Source of the DNA: an uncultured Roseobacter sp.
Lineage (GTDB): Bacteria; Pseudomonadota; Alphaproteobacteria; Rhodobacterales; Rhodobacteraceae
DNA: 64,000 nt
Assembly: GCA_947501635.1 (NCBI GenBank)
Contig: CANMWT010000002.1
Coordinates: 124,001-188,000 of the forward strand
Direction: 5' to 3'
Positions within the stretch are counted from its first letter, which is position 1. Every line of letters starts with the position of its first letter. Below the pieces are notes generated by a model. That model ran no database searches. It worked only from the letters and a program-made list of their open reading frames with translations, and was not told the origin of the DNA. This document shows positions 42,374-51,082 of the stretch, one piece after another. Made by a program: the position numbers and the translations under genes.

Positions 42374-43618
42374 CTAAGGATATTCCTCGGGCAAGAACCA
42401 GAAGTTGCCCTCTATGTTCTGCAAGGGTCGCGCGGCTGTTCCGGGTTTTGCCTGCTCATTGATCAGTGCACCAATGTCAGAAAGGACCGCCGGATTTCGG
42501 GTATAATAGGCGTGGCCGAATGCGCCGCCCTCGCCTTCGATATCTATGAAATTCACATTCTTCACCCGAGCGAAGATGGCCCTCTCATTTGGATCAATGT
42601 CATCCGCTCGAATACGGCCGAAGCGAATACCCGCCATCAAGGACTGTGACAATCCAAGAGCTGAGTCACCCTCATTGATGTAAACGGTGATTTGACCGAT
42701 GTACAAACCAAATGCTTCGGCAATCAATCTCTGCGACGCCACGCCAAAGTCCAGATCGGGTGCAGCCAGAATGAGGTTTTCAACCTTCAGAACGGACTTC
42801 GGATTTGATCCGCTTGAACGGGTCTCGATGATCAGCTCCCTCAGAGCGGTGGTCATCACGTCGGTGCCGCGGGAATGCGCAAGGATGTGAATGTTCCGTA
42901 CCTCTGGCATTCCCGAAATCATGCGCAGGAAAGATTTGAGGTGGTAAAGCGTGAATTCGCCAGCTTCGCGATCTTTGAAGTAGCCAGTCAAGCCAGTGTT
43001 TCCGGCCGGCCAAGAGTAGAGCACAGGGACTGTGGTTCGTCCTGTGTAGTGCCAGAGTTCCGCGAGTGTGAGGCTCGCATCATTAAAGCCGTTGTTGACA
43101 CCGTGAATGAACAGCAGAATGTCGTTTTTTCCGGTCAATCGTATCATCTTCCGGATTGCATCCCGGCTGATCTGGTCAGCGGCGCGCTGTGCTGTCGCGG
43201 CTTCCGGGATCGGCACCGGCCTCCCATTCACGACGTTGAACGGGACCGGAGTTTCTGGATAACGGGTCAATTCTGTTACATTCGCTACGTCGATCGGAAT
43301 TGGCGCCTCTTCTGCAGCCAGCTCTTGAATATCACGCAGGTCGTCCCAACTGGATCCAGATCCAAAACTGACGTCCACTGCACCGAGAATGAGCGAGCGC
43401 GACCGTTGGTTGCTGTAGGCAATCGCCGGGGCAGCCTCTGGGTCAGGCAAGCGATCGGTCGCATAGAGCAACGTTGCACGCGGCTGTTTGAGATTTTGCG
43501 GCAATTCCGCGTCCGGGTAGGTAGCTTCGGCAAGATATGCTGCCGGAGGCGACACAAGATATCTCGTTTGAGAGCAGGCTGCCAAGCAAAGAGAAAGTAA
43601 CAATAGTATAAGGCGCAT
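42374..43618 (-). CDS. Alpha/beta hydrolase lipoprotein (DUF900)
   Basis: 414 residues. A lipoprotein signal (LILLLLSLCLAAC, lipobox cysteine at about 15) predicts membrane anchoring. The DUF900 hydrolase core includes LLFIHGVNNGFNDASLTLAE, VPVLYSWPAGNTGL and the nucleophile elbow LAHSRGTDV, with a later AAPDLDFGVASQ segment. It is probably an esterase of unknown substrate. It is downstream of the MscS gene with a 71-bp gap in the same direction and may share its transcript. Confidence 0.83.
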   Translation of the reverse strand: MRLILLLLSLCLAACSQTRYLVSPPAAYLAEATYPDAELPQNLKQPRATLLYATDRLPDPEAAPAIAYSNQRSRSLILGAVDVSFGSGSSWDDLRDIQELAAEEAPIPIDVANVTELTRYPETPVPFNVVNGRPVPIPEAATAQRAADQISRDAIRKMIRLTGKNDILLFIHGVNNGFNDASLTLAELWHYTGRTTVPVLYSWPAGNTGLTGYFKDREAGEFTLYHLKSFLRMISGMPEVRNIHILAHSRGTDVMTTALRELIIETRSSGSNPKSVLKVENLILAAPDLDFGVASQRLIAEAFGLYIGQITVYINEGDSALGLSQSLMAGIRFGRIRADDIDPNERAIFARVKNVNFIDIEGEGGAFGHAYYTRNPAVLSDIGALINEQAKPGTAARPLQNIEGNFWFLPEEYP

Positions 43619-43689
43619 TAGGTCATCCTGTAGGCTTCGGTTGGCAAAGGGAATGTATAGTCACAAGTTCATACGATATATGGGCAAAA

Positions 43690-45687
43690 TTAGCCCTCTT
43701 TCTTTTCTTCCTCCTGCTGTTGAAGACTTTCCTGCTGCTCCTCAAAGGATTCTGCAGACAGGTTTTCGCTATCATTGAACGTTTCGGCTTCAGGAAAAAT
43801 CGCGTCTGGTGAGCCCGGTGGTGGATACTTGAGCGTCCCGCCGATCCTGTCCAATTTAGCGGCAGGAAACTGAGGGAAGGGAAACTGATTGCCACTGCGC
43901 CAACGCTCCACCTCTCTGATCGCATGTTCTGCACCCGGACCGGTGGGTTCGCCATCCTTTCCCAAGTAAAGCGTTTGCGATGGAAATGCGAACTCCGCAC
44001 CTGCTTCTTTTACGATCTCGCCGATACGGAACAATATATCCTCTTGGACGGCATAATATTCATTCCAGTTGCGCGTTTTTACAAAAACGCGCAAAGATAA
44101 AAGGAGTGCGTAATCGCCGTAATCATTGAAGCGGACGCGCACGGTATCGCCGTCGATTTTGGGGTGTGCGTGGAGCATTTCTCGCGATTTCGCCAAGACG
44201 TACCGTACCTGATCGGGGTTGGTTTCGTAACGCAGCGCGATTGTCCGCGAGATTTGGATATCATTTCTTGACCAGTTCACGATGTGCAGATCTGCCAACT
44301 GGGCATTTGGGATCGTGATCAACGTTTGGTCCAGCGCTGTCAGTTTCGTTGACCGAATGCCAATGGACTCAACCACCCCACCCAGTTCCCCAATAGTACA
44401 GTAGTCTCCCACGCTGACCGGCTGGTCCAAATACAAGATAAAACCACCAATGAAATTCTCCAAAGTCGGCCTAATTGCCAGTGCCAGAGCGAGACCGCCG
44501 ACACCCAGACCAGCCAGAATACTCACGACCGGTAAGCCCAATTCCTGAAGCCCCATGGCAAGCAGCGCAACGGCACCAAAAAAGCCAATAGAGCCGGTAC
44601 CAAGGCGTAAAAGGTTCGCATCGAGACTATCGTCGTCTATGCGCGGAGAGAGTATAATGGCTTCTGCCACCAATCTCATGATAAGCCAAACGAACCATGC
44701 TGAAGCTACCGATACGATCAGAGTAGCGGAATTGTTTACCAATAAGGCAAAAGTTCCCGATGGGTTGATCTCCCGTTCGAAGAACGGAAGAAGCAATAAG
44801 ACAGTTACCAACAGCAGGGACGGGCGAATAAGGCGGATGATCAGTGGCCGGCACCCATCCTCAGGCTCCAGCCGCAAGAGAACGTTATGAGCTACGGCAA
44901 GAAGACCGATGGCGAGCGCCGTGATCAGCAGGATCGCAACAATTTTCCAGATCGGCGTTCCCAGCCACAACTTCAAAAGGCTCTCGGGAAGCGCGAGCAC
45001 GATTGAGTTCGGGATCATAGGTCCCGTGAATTGTGGCAATGCGACGCTCCAGCTCCTTATACCTAAGGGTGAGGTCAGAGGTTCATCTTTGATGCCTTCG
45101 AGTATGCGCGGAGCTACTACTGTCACCCGCTCGTTGAACAGAAACTCGCGCTCGCGCGGGCCATTATCGATCCGGGTGATCCGGATGGGTGTGCCTGGTA
45201 CCTGATATTGTGCAAATCCCTCGTCATCAAAGTCATCCAGCGCGGGGACTTCTTCGGGATTAGGGAGCTCAATTCGCCCGAATATATCCAACAAAGCGGC
45301 GACCGTGGTGCTACCCACTTCGTGTTTTGTAGTATCCGGTACGGAAGAAAGATCGATTAATGAAATCAAGCGGTCGAATAGAACTTCGATACGAGTGGCC
45401 TTTGCCGCCGTCTTGTCGGTTGGATAGGTCAGAAGCACTGCTTCGAGCTCATCGCGCAATCTCATAAAGGATGTCAGCGTTTCCCTCGGACTTTCCGTTC
45501 GGACCCCTCCTATCGATAGTTCGTCAGTGGCACTATCGGTAAGGTCTATCCCCAGCGGGCCAATGTCGGGTCGCTCCTGCGCGTCCAAGGCAACAGTCTG
45601 AAAGGCGCACGCCAAAACCATCACCGCCGCAAACTTCGCCGCGTTAAGGCACAATCTTTTCAGGTCGTTTTTCAATTTGAACCTCAT
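43690..45687 (-). CDS. Mechanosensitive ion channel, MscS family
   Basis: About 665 residues. A signal-like N-terminus (AAKFAAVMVLACAFQTVALD) and a periplasmic domain of some 230 residues precede about four membrane spans. The pore helix and beta domain are clear: LAGLGVGGLALALAIRPTLE followed by NFIGGFILYLDQPVSVGDYC and SIGIRSTKLTALDQTLITIP. The tail is Glu/Gln-rich. The ATG at 45687 follows AAGGAG; an extension to 45750 is unlikely. It releases solutes on hypo-osmotic shock. Confidence 0.88.
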   Translation of the reverse strand: MRFKLKNDLKRLCLNAAKFAAVMVLACAFQTVALDAQERPDIGPLGIDLTDSATDELSIGGVRTESPRETLTSFMRLRDELEAVLLTYPTDKTAAKATRIEVLFDRLISLIDLSSVPDTTKHEVGSTTVAALLDIFGRIELPNPEEVPALDDFDDEGFAQYQVPGTPIRITRIDNGPREREFLFNERVTVVAPRILEGIKDEPLTSPLGIRSWSVALPQFTGPMIPNSIVLALPESLLKLWLGTPIWKIVAILLITALAIGLLAVAHNVLLRLEPEDGCRPLIIRLIRPSLLLVTVLLLLPFFEREINPSGTFALLVNNSATLIVSVASAWFVWLIMRLVAEAIILSPRIDDDSLDANLLRLGTGSIGFFGAVALLAMGLQELGLPVVSILAGLGVGGLALALAIRPTLENFIGGFILYLDQPVSVGDYCTIGELGGVVESIGIRSTKLTALDQTLITIPNAQLADLHIVNWSRNDIQISRTIALRYETNPDQVRYVLAKSREMLHAHPKIDGDTVRVRFNDYGDYALLLSLRVFVKTRNWNEYYAVQEDILFRIGEIVKEAGAEFAFPSQTLYLGKDGEPTGPGAEHAIREVERWRSGNQFPFPQFPAAKLDRIGGTLKYPPPGSPDAIFPEAETFNDSENLSAESFEEQQESLQQQEEEKKEG

Positions 45688-46169
45688 CGCTGAGCTGCTC
45701 CTTAGCGCCCTTTGACCGACACATATGCACGAAGTCAGTAACTTGGCCACCTTTGAGCCCAGGGTGACTTCTTAAAAATGCACCATACACGACCGCTATC
45801 CCCGGAGTATCAAAAAACCGCCTAGGGCATTTTTGGCGCAATTAGGCGGATGTAGTAGTGCTTCAATTTCCTCTTTTGGATCCGGGCTAAGAAAAAGCGG
45901 CTCGCTCCGATTGTAATGATCGGAATATCAGCCTCCATACTTCCAGCTACCGGTCCCCTCGATCCTTGACGTCTCCTAAGAGCCGGAAACCCTCCGCACT
46001 GCGGTGAGCCTCAACTGTCTCAAACGCGCTGACGACGAATAGTCTGGGCTTTACTTCTCCGGATCAAATCTGGAAAACTTGTCAGCGAAGGGTAGGGGCG
46101 TCCGCTGGAACTGCAGCGATAGGCCTTGAACGCCTGGACCAAGCGAGCAGAATTGCGCACGGACGACAC
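45688..46169. other. Divergent intergenic region, no gene
   Basis: 482 bp between the leftward channel gene and the rightward DUF4239 gene. It must contain promoters for both, but no strong hexamers or palindromes were found by eye. Short frames on either strand look random. Confidence 0.4.
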
Positions 46170-46994
46170 ATGGAATACACGGCACTCCAGATAGCACCAC
46201 CATATTTTTCATTGGTGTTTCTAATATCAGTTGTATTTGTTGCCTTGCCGGTTGCGGCGCTCGTCGGATGGCTTTTGGGACGCCGGTCATTCCTTTCTCT
46301 CGGTTATGACAAGTCGCCACCCTCCTCCATTTCGGGCGAAGACACCAGTAACGCGATATTGGCTTTGCTGGGATTGTTGCTGGCGTTCACGTTCGGGTTT
46401 TCCTTGTCGCATGCCGAGAAACGCAAGGTTGCCCAACTAGAAGAAGCTACAGCGATCAGCACAGCCTTCGTTCGTGCCGATCTACTTGAGGAACCCGGTC
46501 GTAGCGCTTTGCGTGAAAAAATCGGCCTATATGCTGAAACCAGGGTCATAGATAATAATGTCCTGGCTTCAGCGGACACTATGGGTTCCTACTTGCAGCA
46601 AACTCTAAAAGCGCAGGAAGAACTCTGGCCGGCAGCGCTCAACGCAATTACTCCCGGTACACCCCCAGCGGTCGCCGTCCTGATCACAAGCGGCATGACG
46701 GATGTTCTGGATGCACACACGCGTCGTTTGGCTGCGGGTGTTGACGCGATTCCTGTAGCTGCAAAGTCCGTGCTACTTCTTTATGCAGCGCTTGTTGCTT
46801 TCCTTGCAGGGAACAATTCCGCCCTTCGCGGGCGGGGACTCAGTTGGCGAACATTCGTCTTATCTGTTACGCTCTCAATGGTCATTTGCGTTGTCTTGGA
46901 TTTTGAGCGGACCCGAGAAGGCTTCATACGGGTCAGCCCTACCATAATGCAAGTCACCAGCGCTGAAATCAATGCGGCACTCGCTGCTGAATGA
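46170..46994 (+). CDS. DUF4239/bestrophin-like membrane protein
   Basis: 274 residues with two N-terminal spans (FSLVFLISVVFVALPVAALV, and LALLGLLLAFTFGFSLSHAE) and two C-terminal spans (SVLLLYAALVAFLAG and FVLSVTLSMVICVVLDF). The GRRSFLSLGY loop and the AEKRKVAQLEEATAIST segment match DUF4239-type proteins, which resemble bestrophin channels. The ribosome-binding site is weak. Function in this clade is not established; anion permeation is possible. Confidence 0.78.
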   Translation: MEYTALQIAPPYFSLVFLISVVFVALPVAALVGWLLGRRSFLSLGYDKSPPSSISGEDTSNAILALLGLLLAFTFGFSLSHAEKRKVAQLEEATAISTAFVRADLLEEPGRSALREKIGLYAETRVIDNNVLASADTMGSYLQQTLKAQEELWPAALNAITPGTPPAVAVLITSGMTDVLDAHTRRLAAGVDAIPVAAKSVLLLYAALVAFLAGNNSALRGRGLSWRTFVLSVTLSMVICVVLDFERTREGFIRVSPTIMQVTSAEINAALAAE

Positions 46995-47076
46995 ACGCGT
47001 GTGATGAGCGAGCGTGACTCCGAAGCGCCGGAAACGCATGGTTTGCCTGCCCGATGATAGCTTTTACCAGCAAAAA

Positions 47077-48864
47077 TCAGTTGCTCAGGCCAGCTTTGCG
47101 CAAGCCATAGATCATCTTTTCAATCAAGTCCTCGTCACGAATTTCCATGCGAACGATATCTTCGGCTCTTTTTGCAAAGTCGGGCATCAACTCAAGCGTA
47201 CGGTCCAGTGCGGCCCTTGCCTTTTCAGAGTCGCCGAGTTGCGCGTAAATCATGGCGAAGTGCGCGTGGGTCCAGAAGAACTCGTTCATATCGATCCGCT
47301 TCATTACCTTTAACGCATCATCGTAGCTCCCTTTCCGGTAGTGATCGAGCACAGGCGCGAAGTAGTATCCTGTCGGATGAAAAGGAGCGGTTGAAATAGC
47401 GTCGCTGAGTATCGTCAGCCCTTCCTCCCAGTTACCGGAAACGGCCATGCGGAACCCCACGACCGCTTTCACATCCATGTCGTTCGGATTGAGCGCAAGT
47501 GCTTTTTGCCCCGCTTCCAGCGCAAGCTCGGTCTCTCCCGCTGCAAACTGGGCATAGAATAATGCGCGCCACGCGGTCGCATTTTCTGGCGATCGCTCCA
47601 CAGCATCCTGCGCCAGTCGAATGGCTGCCGCAAGTCGTTCGGGCAGTTCGTCTCTGAGATTGTAGGCAAATCGAAACTCATCCGTGTAAATCAGCGAAAG
47701 CATGGCTGTCGCTTCGATGTAGTCGGGTTCGAAGGCGACCGTCTCTTCAAGGCACTCGCGCACTTCCTGATGGCTCGAGCGCGACAGTTGAAGTCTGTAT
47801 TCATAGGCGCGAACGACGCACTGATAGGCGCTTAGCGACTTTGGCGGCTTTCTGTCCAGGCTCAGCGCCCTGTCCCGGAAAACGATCCCGTATGGCTGCG
47901 CCATGGTTTGCGCAACCTTGGCGGATATCTTGTCTTGTATTTGGAAGATTTCCGCCACTGTCAATGGCTCTTCCTCAGCGGCGGACCAGATGATACGTCC
48001 GGTGTTGTCGGAGAGCTGTGCACTAACCCTGATCCTGTCGTCCCGACGAACGACTTCGCCGGTCAAGATGAAGTCTGCCTTCAACTCAAGCGCGTTCTCC
48101 ATGATCTCCGACTTGTCCGATCTGGCAATAACCAGCCCGCCGTCGAGAACAATGATGTCTCCGAACTGCACGAGGTTGTGGAGCACATCTCTTGAGATTC
48201 CGCTCGCAACCTGCGCCAATGATGTGCTGCTTGTGCTGTCCTCGAACGGCGCGATGAATATAACTGGCCGTTCAATCGGAGCGGCGTTTTCGAGTGTTTC
48301 AAAAGCGACTTCTTCGTTCTGCTGTTGCAGGAAAAGGAGCCATCCAGCCGCCAAAGCAGTCAGCATACCAAGCAGCACTACGACACGTCGAGGCACGGGT
48401 CCGAGCCATCTGGCGACATCGACGGCTGCTACATCCGTCGAATCTCGTTCCACAGGTATGGCTTCCTTGGGCTCCTCGGCGACACGAGAAGTCAATAACG
48501 GTCCGTAGCCGCCCTTTGGAATGGTGATTTGGACCGGGTCATCTTTCCCTTCGGTCAAATAATATAGTTCCAACAGACGGCGCAGCTTGCCCGCTTCGAC
48601 CCGTACAAGCGGATTGGACTGAGGATCGAATTCCTCGTGCCTGTCAAATACTTCCAGAGCGATGTTGTAGGCCTTGAGTTGACTTGCGCGTCCCGCCAGC
48701 TTTTCCGATACCACATACTCGAGAAATCGGCGCGCCCGGCCCGCTTCAACAAAGTTTTTGCTGTTCACGATCCGTCCCAGTGCGTCCTTCACCAGTTCGG
48801 GTGATGGATTCTTGTCCGCCGTTGCGGTTTCCCCCTTGGACAGGTTCCGTTCAGCTTCATCCAT
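47077..48864 (-). CDS. Membrane-bound TPR regulator with FlgO/TolB-like domain
   Basis: 595 residues. The N-terminal domain (about 25-115: ALGRIVNSKNFVEAGRARRF, RVEAGKLRRLLELYYLTEGK) is a conserved module in Rhodobacterales often mislabelled adenylate cyclase. A single span follows (RRVVVLLGMLTALAAGWLLF), then a FlgO-like region (FIAPFEDSTSSTSLAQVASG, FILTGEVVRRDDRIRVSAQL) and TPRs (about 370-590). It probably senses an envelope signal and is divergent from the SBP56-like gene, whose cluster it might regulate. No catalytic residues of a cyclase are present. Confidence 0.75.
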   Translation of the reverse strand: MDEAERNLSKGETATADKNPSPELVKDALGRIVNSKNFVEAGRARRFLEYVVSEKLAGRASQLKAYNIALEVFDRHEEFDPQSNPLVRVEAGKLRRLLELYYLTEGKDDPVQITIPKGGYGPLLTSRVAEEPKEAIPVERDSTDVAAVDVARWLGPVPRRVVVLLGMLTALAAGWLLFLQQQNEEVAFETLENAAPIERPVIFIAPFEDSTSSTSLAQVASGISRDVLHNLVQFGDIIVLDGGLVIARSDKSEIMENALELKADFILTGEVVRRDDRIRVSAQLSDNTGRIIWSAAEEEPLTVAEIFQIQDKISAKVAQTMAQPYGIVFRDRALSLDRKPPKSLSAYQCVVRAYEYRLQLSRSSHQEVRECLEETVAFEPDYIEATAMLSLIYTDEFRFAYNLRDELPERLAAAIRLAQDAVERSPENATAWRALFYAQFAAGETELALEAGQKALALNPNDMDVKAVVGFRMAVSGNWEEGLTILSDAISTAPFHPTGYYFAPVLDHYRKGSYDDALKVMKRIDMNEFFWTHAHFAMIYAQLGDSEKARAALDRTLELMPDFAKRAEDIVRMEIRDEDLIEKMIYGLRKAGLSN

Positions 48865-49076
48865 CGAAAACTATTTTTCCCATATTTTCATACACATACT
48901 CTCGGAAGCAACAAGGTTAACAACCGTAAGCTACGTTCTAATCCTAATATGTGACGCTACGATAGTTAAAATCAAACAGGATCGGTGAAAAAACGCCTGT
49001 CTAGAAATGTGCGAAATCGCACGCCAGTTATGCCAAGCGCTAATTTGATGTGGCGCAAAAGGGAGAAAATTAAACC

Positions 49077-50318
49077 ATGCCAAGTACCCAAAGAAATGGG
49101 CTCGTAAATGCCTTGGTGCTGAGTACAGCCATCGGACTATGCGCAACTATCGCAAGCGCGCACTCTGACTATCTTTATGTTTGGTCAGGGGACGCGGACA
49201 AAGCCGCTGGCGATAAAGACTTTCTCGCCACAGTAGACATCCGCGAGGATAGTCCCAGCTTTGGACAAGTCATAGCGACTACGCCCGTTCCGGACGTTGG
49301 CACGATGCCGCATCACATTGAACCTACGGTGTCCCAATCTGATGATCTGTTTGCAAGCGGGTTCATGGCAAACAAGATCTATCGCTTTGATATGTCCGAT
49401 CTCGCCAATCCGATCCTGACAACGACAATCAGTGCCATCCCCGGTTGGAAGATGTCACACAGTTTCATTCGAACGCCGGAGAACCAGCTGATCGGCACCA
49501 TGCAATACAGCGCAACAGATCCGGAGGCATCTGGTGGCCTTGCGGTTATCAGCTCCGGCGGTGAAGTATTGCAAACCGTTTCCGCCGAAGATCCAACAAT
49601 GGATACACCGCCATACAGAAGTTATGGTGTAGATATCGCGCCTGATGTGAACCGGATTGTCTCGACCAGTACGCCGATGGCGATGGAGACCCCATCTGTA
49701 GATGCGGTGCAAATCTTTGATGCATCCGACATGAGCTTGCTGAAGACGCTGCAACTGCCGAAACCTGAGGGTGATCCTTCACGGATGCGCCATCCCTTCG
49801 AGATTAGAACTCTCGCAGATGGCAAGTCCATGATGCTGAACACCTTCCAATGTGGCTTCTACCTTGTTGATAACCTAGACACTGACGCGCCGACGGTCGA
49901 ATTCGTCTACGCGATGAAGAAGCCGAACCAACGCGCTTGCTCTGTACCGAGCATCGTCGGGAATTACTGGATCATGCCTGTTCAGAAATCTAATGAAGTC
50001 GTCGTGCTGGACATCAGCGACCCTGGTGCTCCGAAAGAAGTATTTACGCTCACCATGGACGAAGGCTTCAGCCCGCACTACAGCGCTGCGGAACCTGGCA
50101 ATAACCGCATCGCGTTGACCGGCTTCATGGGGGGTGGAGACTTCCGTGTTCTGATGCTGCGCATCGACGAGTCAACAGGGGCGCTCAGCATCGACGAAAG
50201 CTTCACGGATCCCAACACTGGTGGGGTGGGTGTCGATTTCAAACGGGCAATGTGGCCACATGGAGCAACAGGCCCAGCGATCCCGCACGGAATCGTGTGG
50301 AGCACCAAAGCAAAATAA
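49077..50318 (+). CDS. Exported SBP56-like beta-propeller (selenium-binding/methanethiol-oxidase type)
   Basis: 413 residues with a Sec signal (ALVLSTAIGLCATIASAHS). The repeated propeller blades and histidine-rich spots (MPHHIEPTV, KMSHSFIRTP, MRHPFEIRTL, SPHYSAAEPG, WPHGATGPAIPHG) match the layout of SBP56 proteins, whose bacterial members include copper-dependent methanethiol oxidase. The clade is divergent, so the substrate is open. The gene is followed by a terminator-like hairpin and then by a copper-storage-like gene, which fits a copper enzyme. Confidence 0.72.
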   Translation: MPSTQRNGLVNALVLSTAIGLCATIASAHSDYLYVWSGDADKAAGDKDFLATVDIREDSPSFGQVIATTPVPDVGTMPHHIEPTVSQSDDLFASGFMANKIYRFDMSDLANPILTTTISAIPGWKMSHSFIRTPENQLIGTMQYSATDPEASGGLAVISSGGEVLQTVSAEDPTMDTPPYRSYGVDIAPDVNRIVSTSTPMAMETPSVDAVQIFDASDMSLLKTLQLPKPEGDPSRMRHPFEIRTLADGKSMMLNTFQCGFYLVDNLDTDAPTVEFVYAMKKPNQRACSVPSIVGNYWIMPVQKSNEVVVLDISDPGAPKEVFTLTMDEGFSPHYSAAEPGNNRIALTGFMGGGDFRVLMLRIDESTGALSIDESFTDPNTGGVGVDFKRAMWPHGATGPAIPHGIVWSTKAK

Positions 50319-50330
50319 CCACCTCGTATC

Positions 50331-50358
50331 CAAGCCCGGTCCCAAATGGCCGGGCTTG
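50331..50358 (+). terminator. Terminator-like hairpin
   Basis: CAAGCCCGG (50331-50339) pairs perfectly with CCGGGCTTG (50350-50358) over 9 bp with a 10-nt loop, 13 bp after the SBP56-like stop codon. No long U-run follows, so termination may be partial. Confidence 0.6.
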
Positions 50359-50542
50359 ATCCGTGGTCTGGCTGTTTTCTTTGACCGCAGTAAATCGGCT
50401 GCGAAGCTGTAAAATTAATAAAAGAGCACTTCACTGAACCAAGCGCGGGAAAAGACTGCGCAGAAGGAACCTCAACTTTTTTCGGTTTTCAGAGCGTACA
50501 CGAACAAGATGCGATCGAACCGGAGCAAAAAGGAAGTAAGAG

Positions 50543-51019
50543 ATGAACGAGAATAAAATGAAGTACAACGATGTGGAAAATGGGCATATGACGCGCAGAT
50601 CGCTGATCGGCGCGGGGGTCGTTGCTGGCGCTGCTACCCTAGCTGCTGGAAGGTCGAATGCAGCTTCGGAAGCGGCGATGGGCGAAATGGATCTTGTCGA
50701 TATTGCCACGAGATGCATTGCGATGGGAGAACGTTGTCACGCTTATGGCCTTGACATGGTCGCCAACGGCGAAACCATGATGGCTGGCTGTACGCGCGCT
50801 GTTTCCGTCATGACGGCGGTCTGTGGCACTGTAGCTAGGATGGCGGCGCTCAATTCTCCCCATTTGGCAGATGCCTGTCGGATCGCTTTGAATACGTGTG
50901 AAGAGTGCCGCGTCGAGTGTCAGAAGCACTCAGCAAACCACCCGCCGTGTAAAGCCTGCGAAGATGCTTGTGCGACAATGCTTGAGGTGATGAAAAACTC
51001 ACCAATTATGAAGCTTTGA
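50543..51019 (+). CDS. Tat-exported four-helix-bundle copper-storage-like protein (Csp1/DUF326 type)
   Basis: 158 residues. A twin-arginine signal (TRRSLIGAGVVAGAATLAAG) directs export. The mature part has eleven cysteines in helical spacing (ATRCIAMGERC, AGCTRAVSVMTAVC, DACRIALNTCEECRVEC, PPCKACEDAC) plus several methionines, as in periplasmic Csp1 copper-storage proteins. The ATG at 50543 follows AAGGAAG. It lies between an SBP56-like enzyme and an alkylsulfatase and could store or supply Cu(I) for the former. Confidence 0.8.
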   Translation: MNENKMKYNDVENGHMTRRSLIGAGVVAGAATLAAGRSNAASEAAMGEMDLVDIATRCIAMGERCHAYGLDMVANGETMMAGCTRAVSVMTAVCGTVARMAALNSPHLADACRIALNTCEECRVECQKHSANHPPCKACEDACATMLEVMKNSPIMKL

Positions 51020-51082
51020 CTTTCGGTTAGGGCTGTGTTGGCGATCAAATCTCAAGGCAAGATACAAAGATTGGAAAATTAG

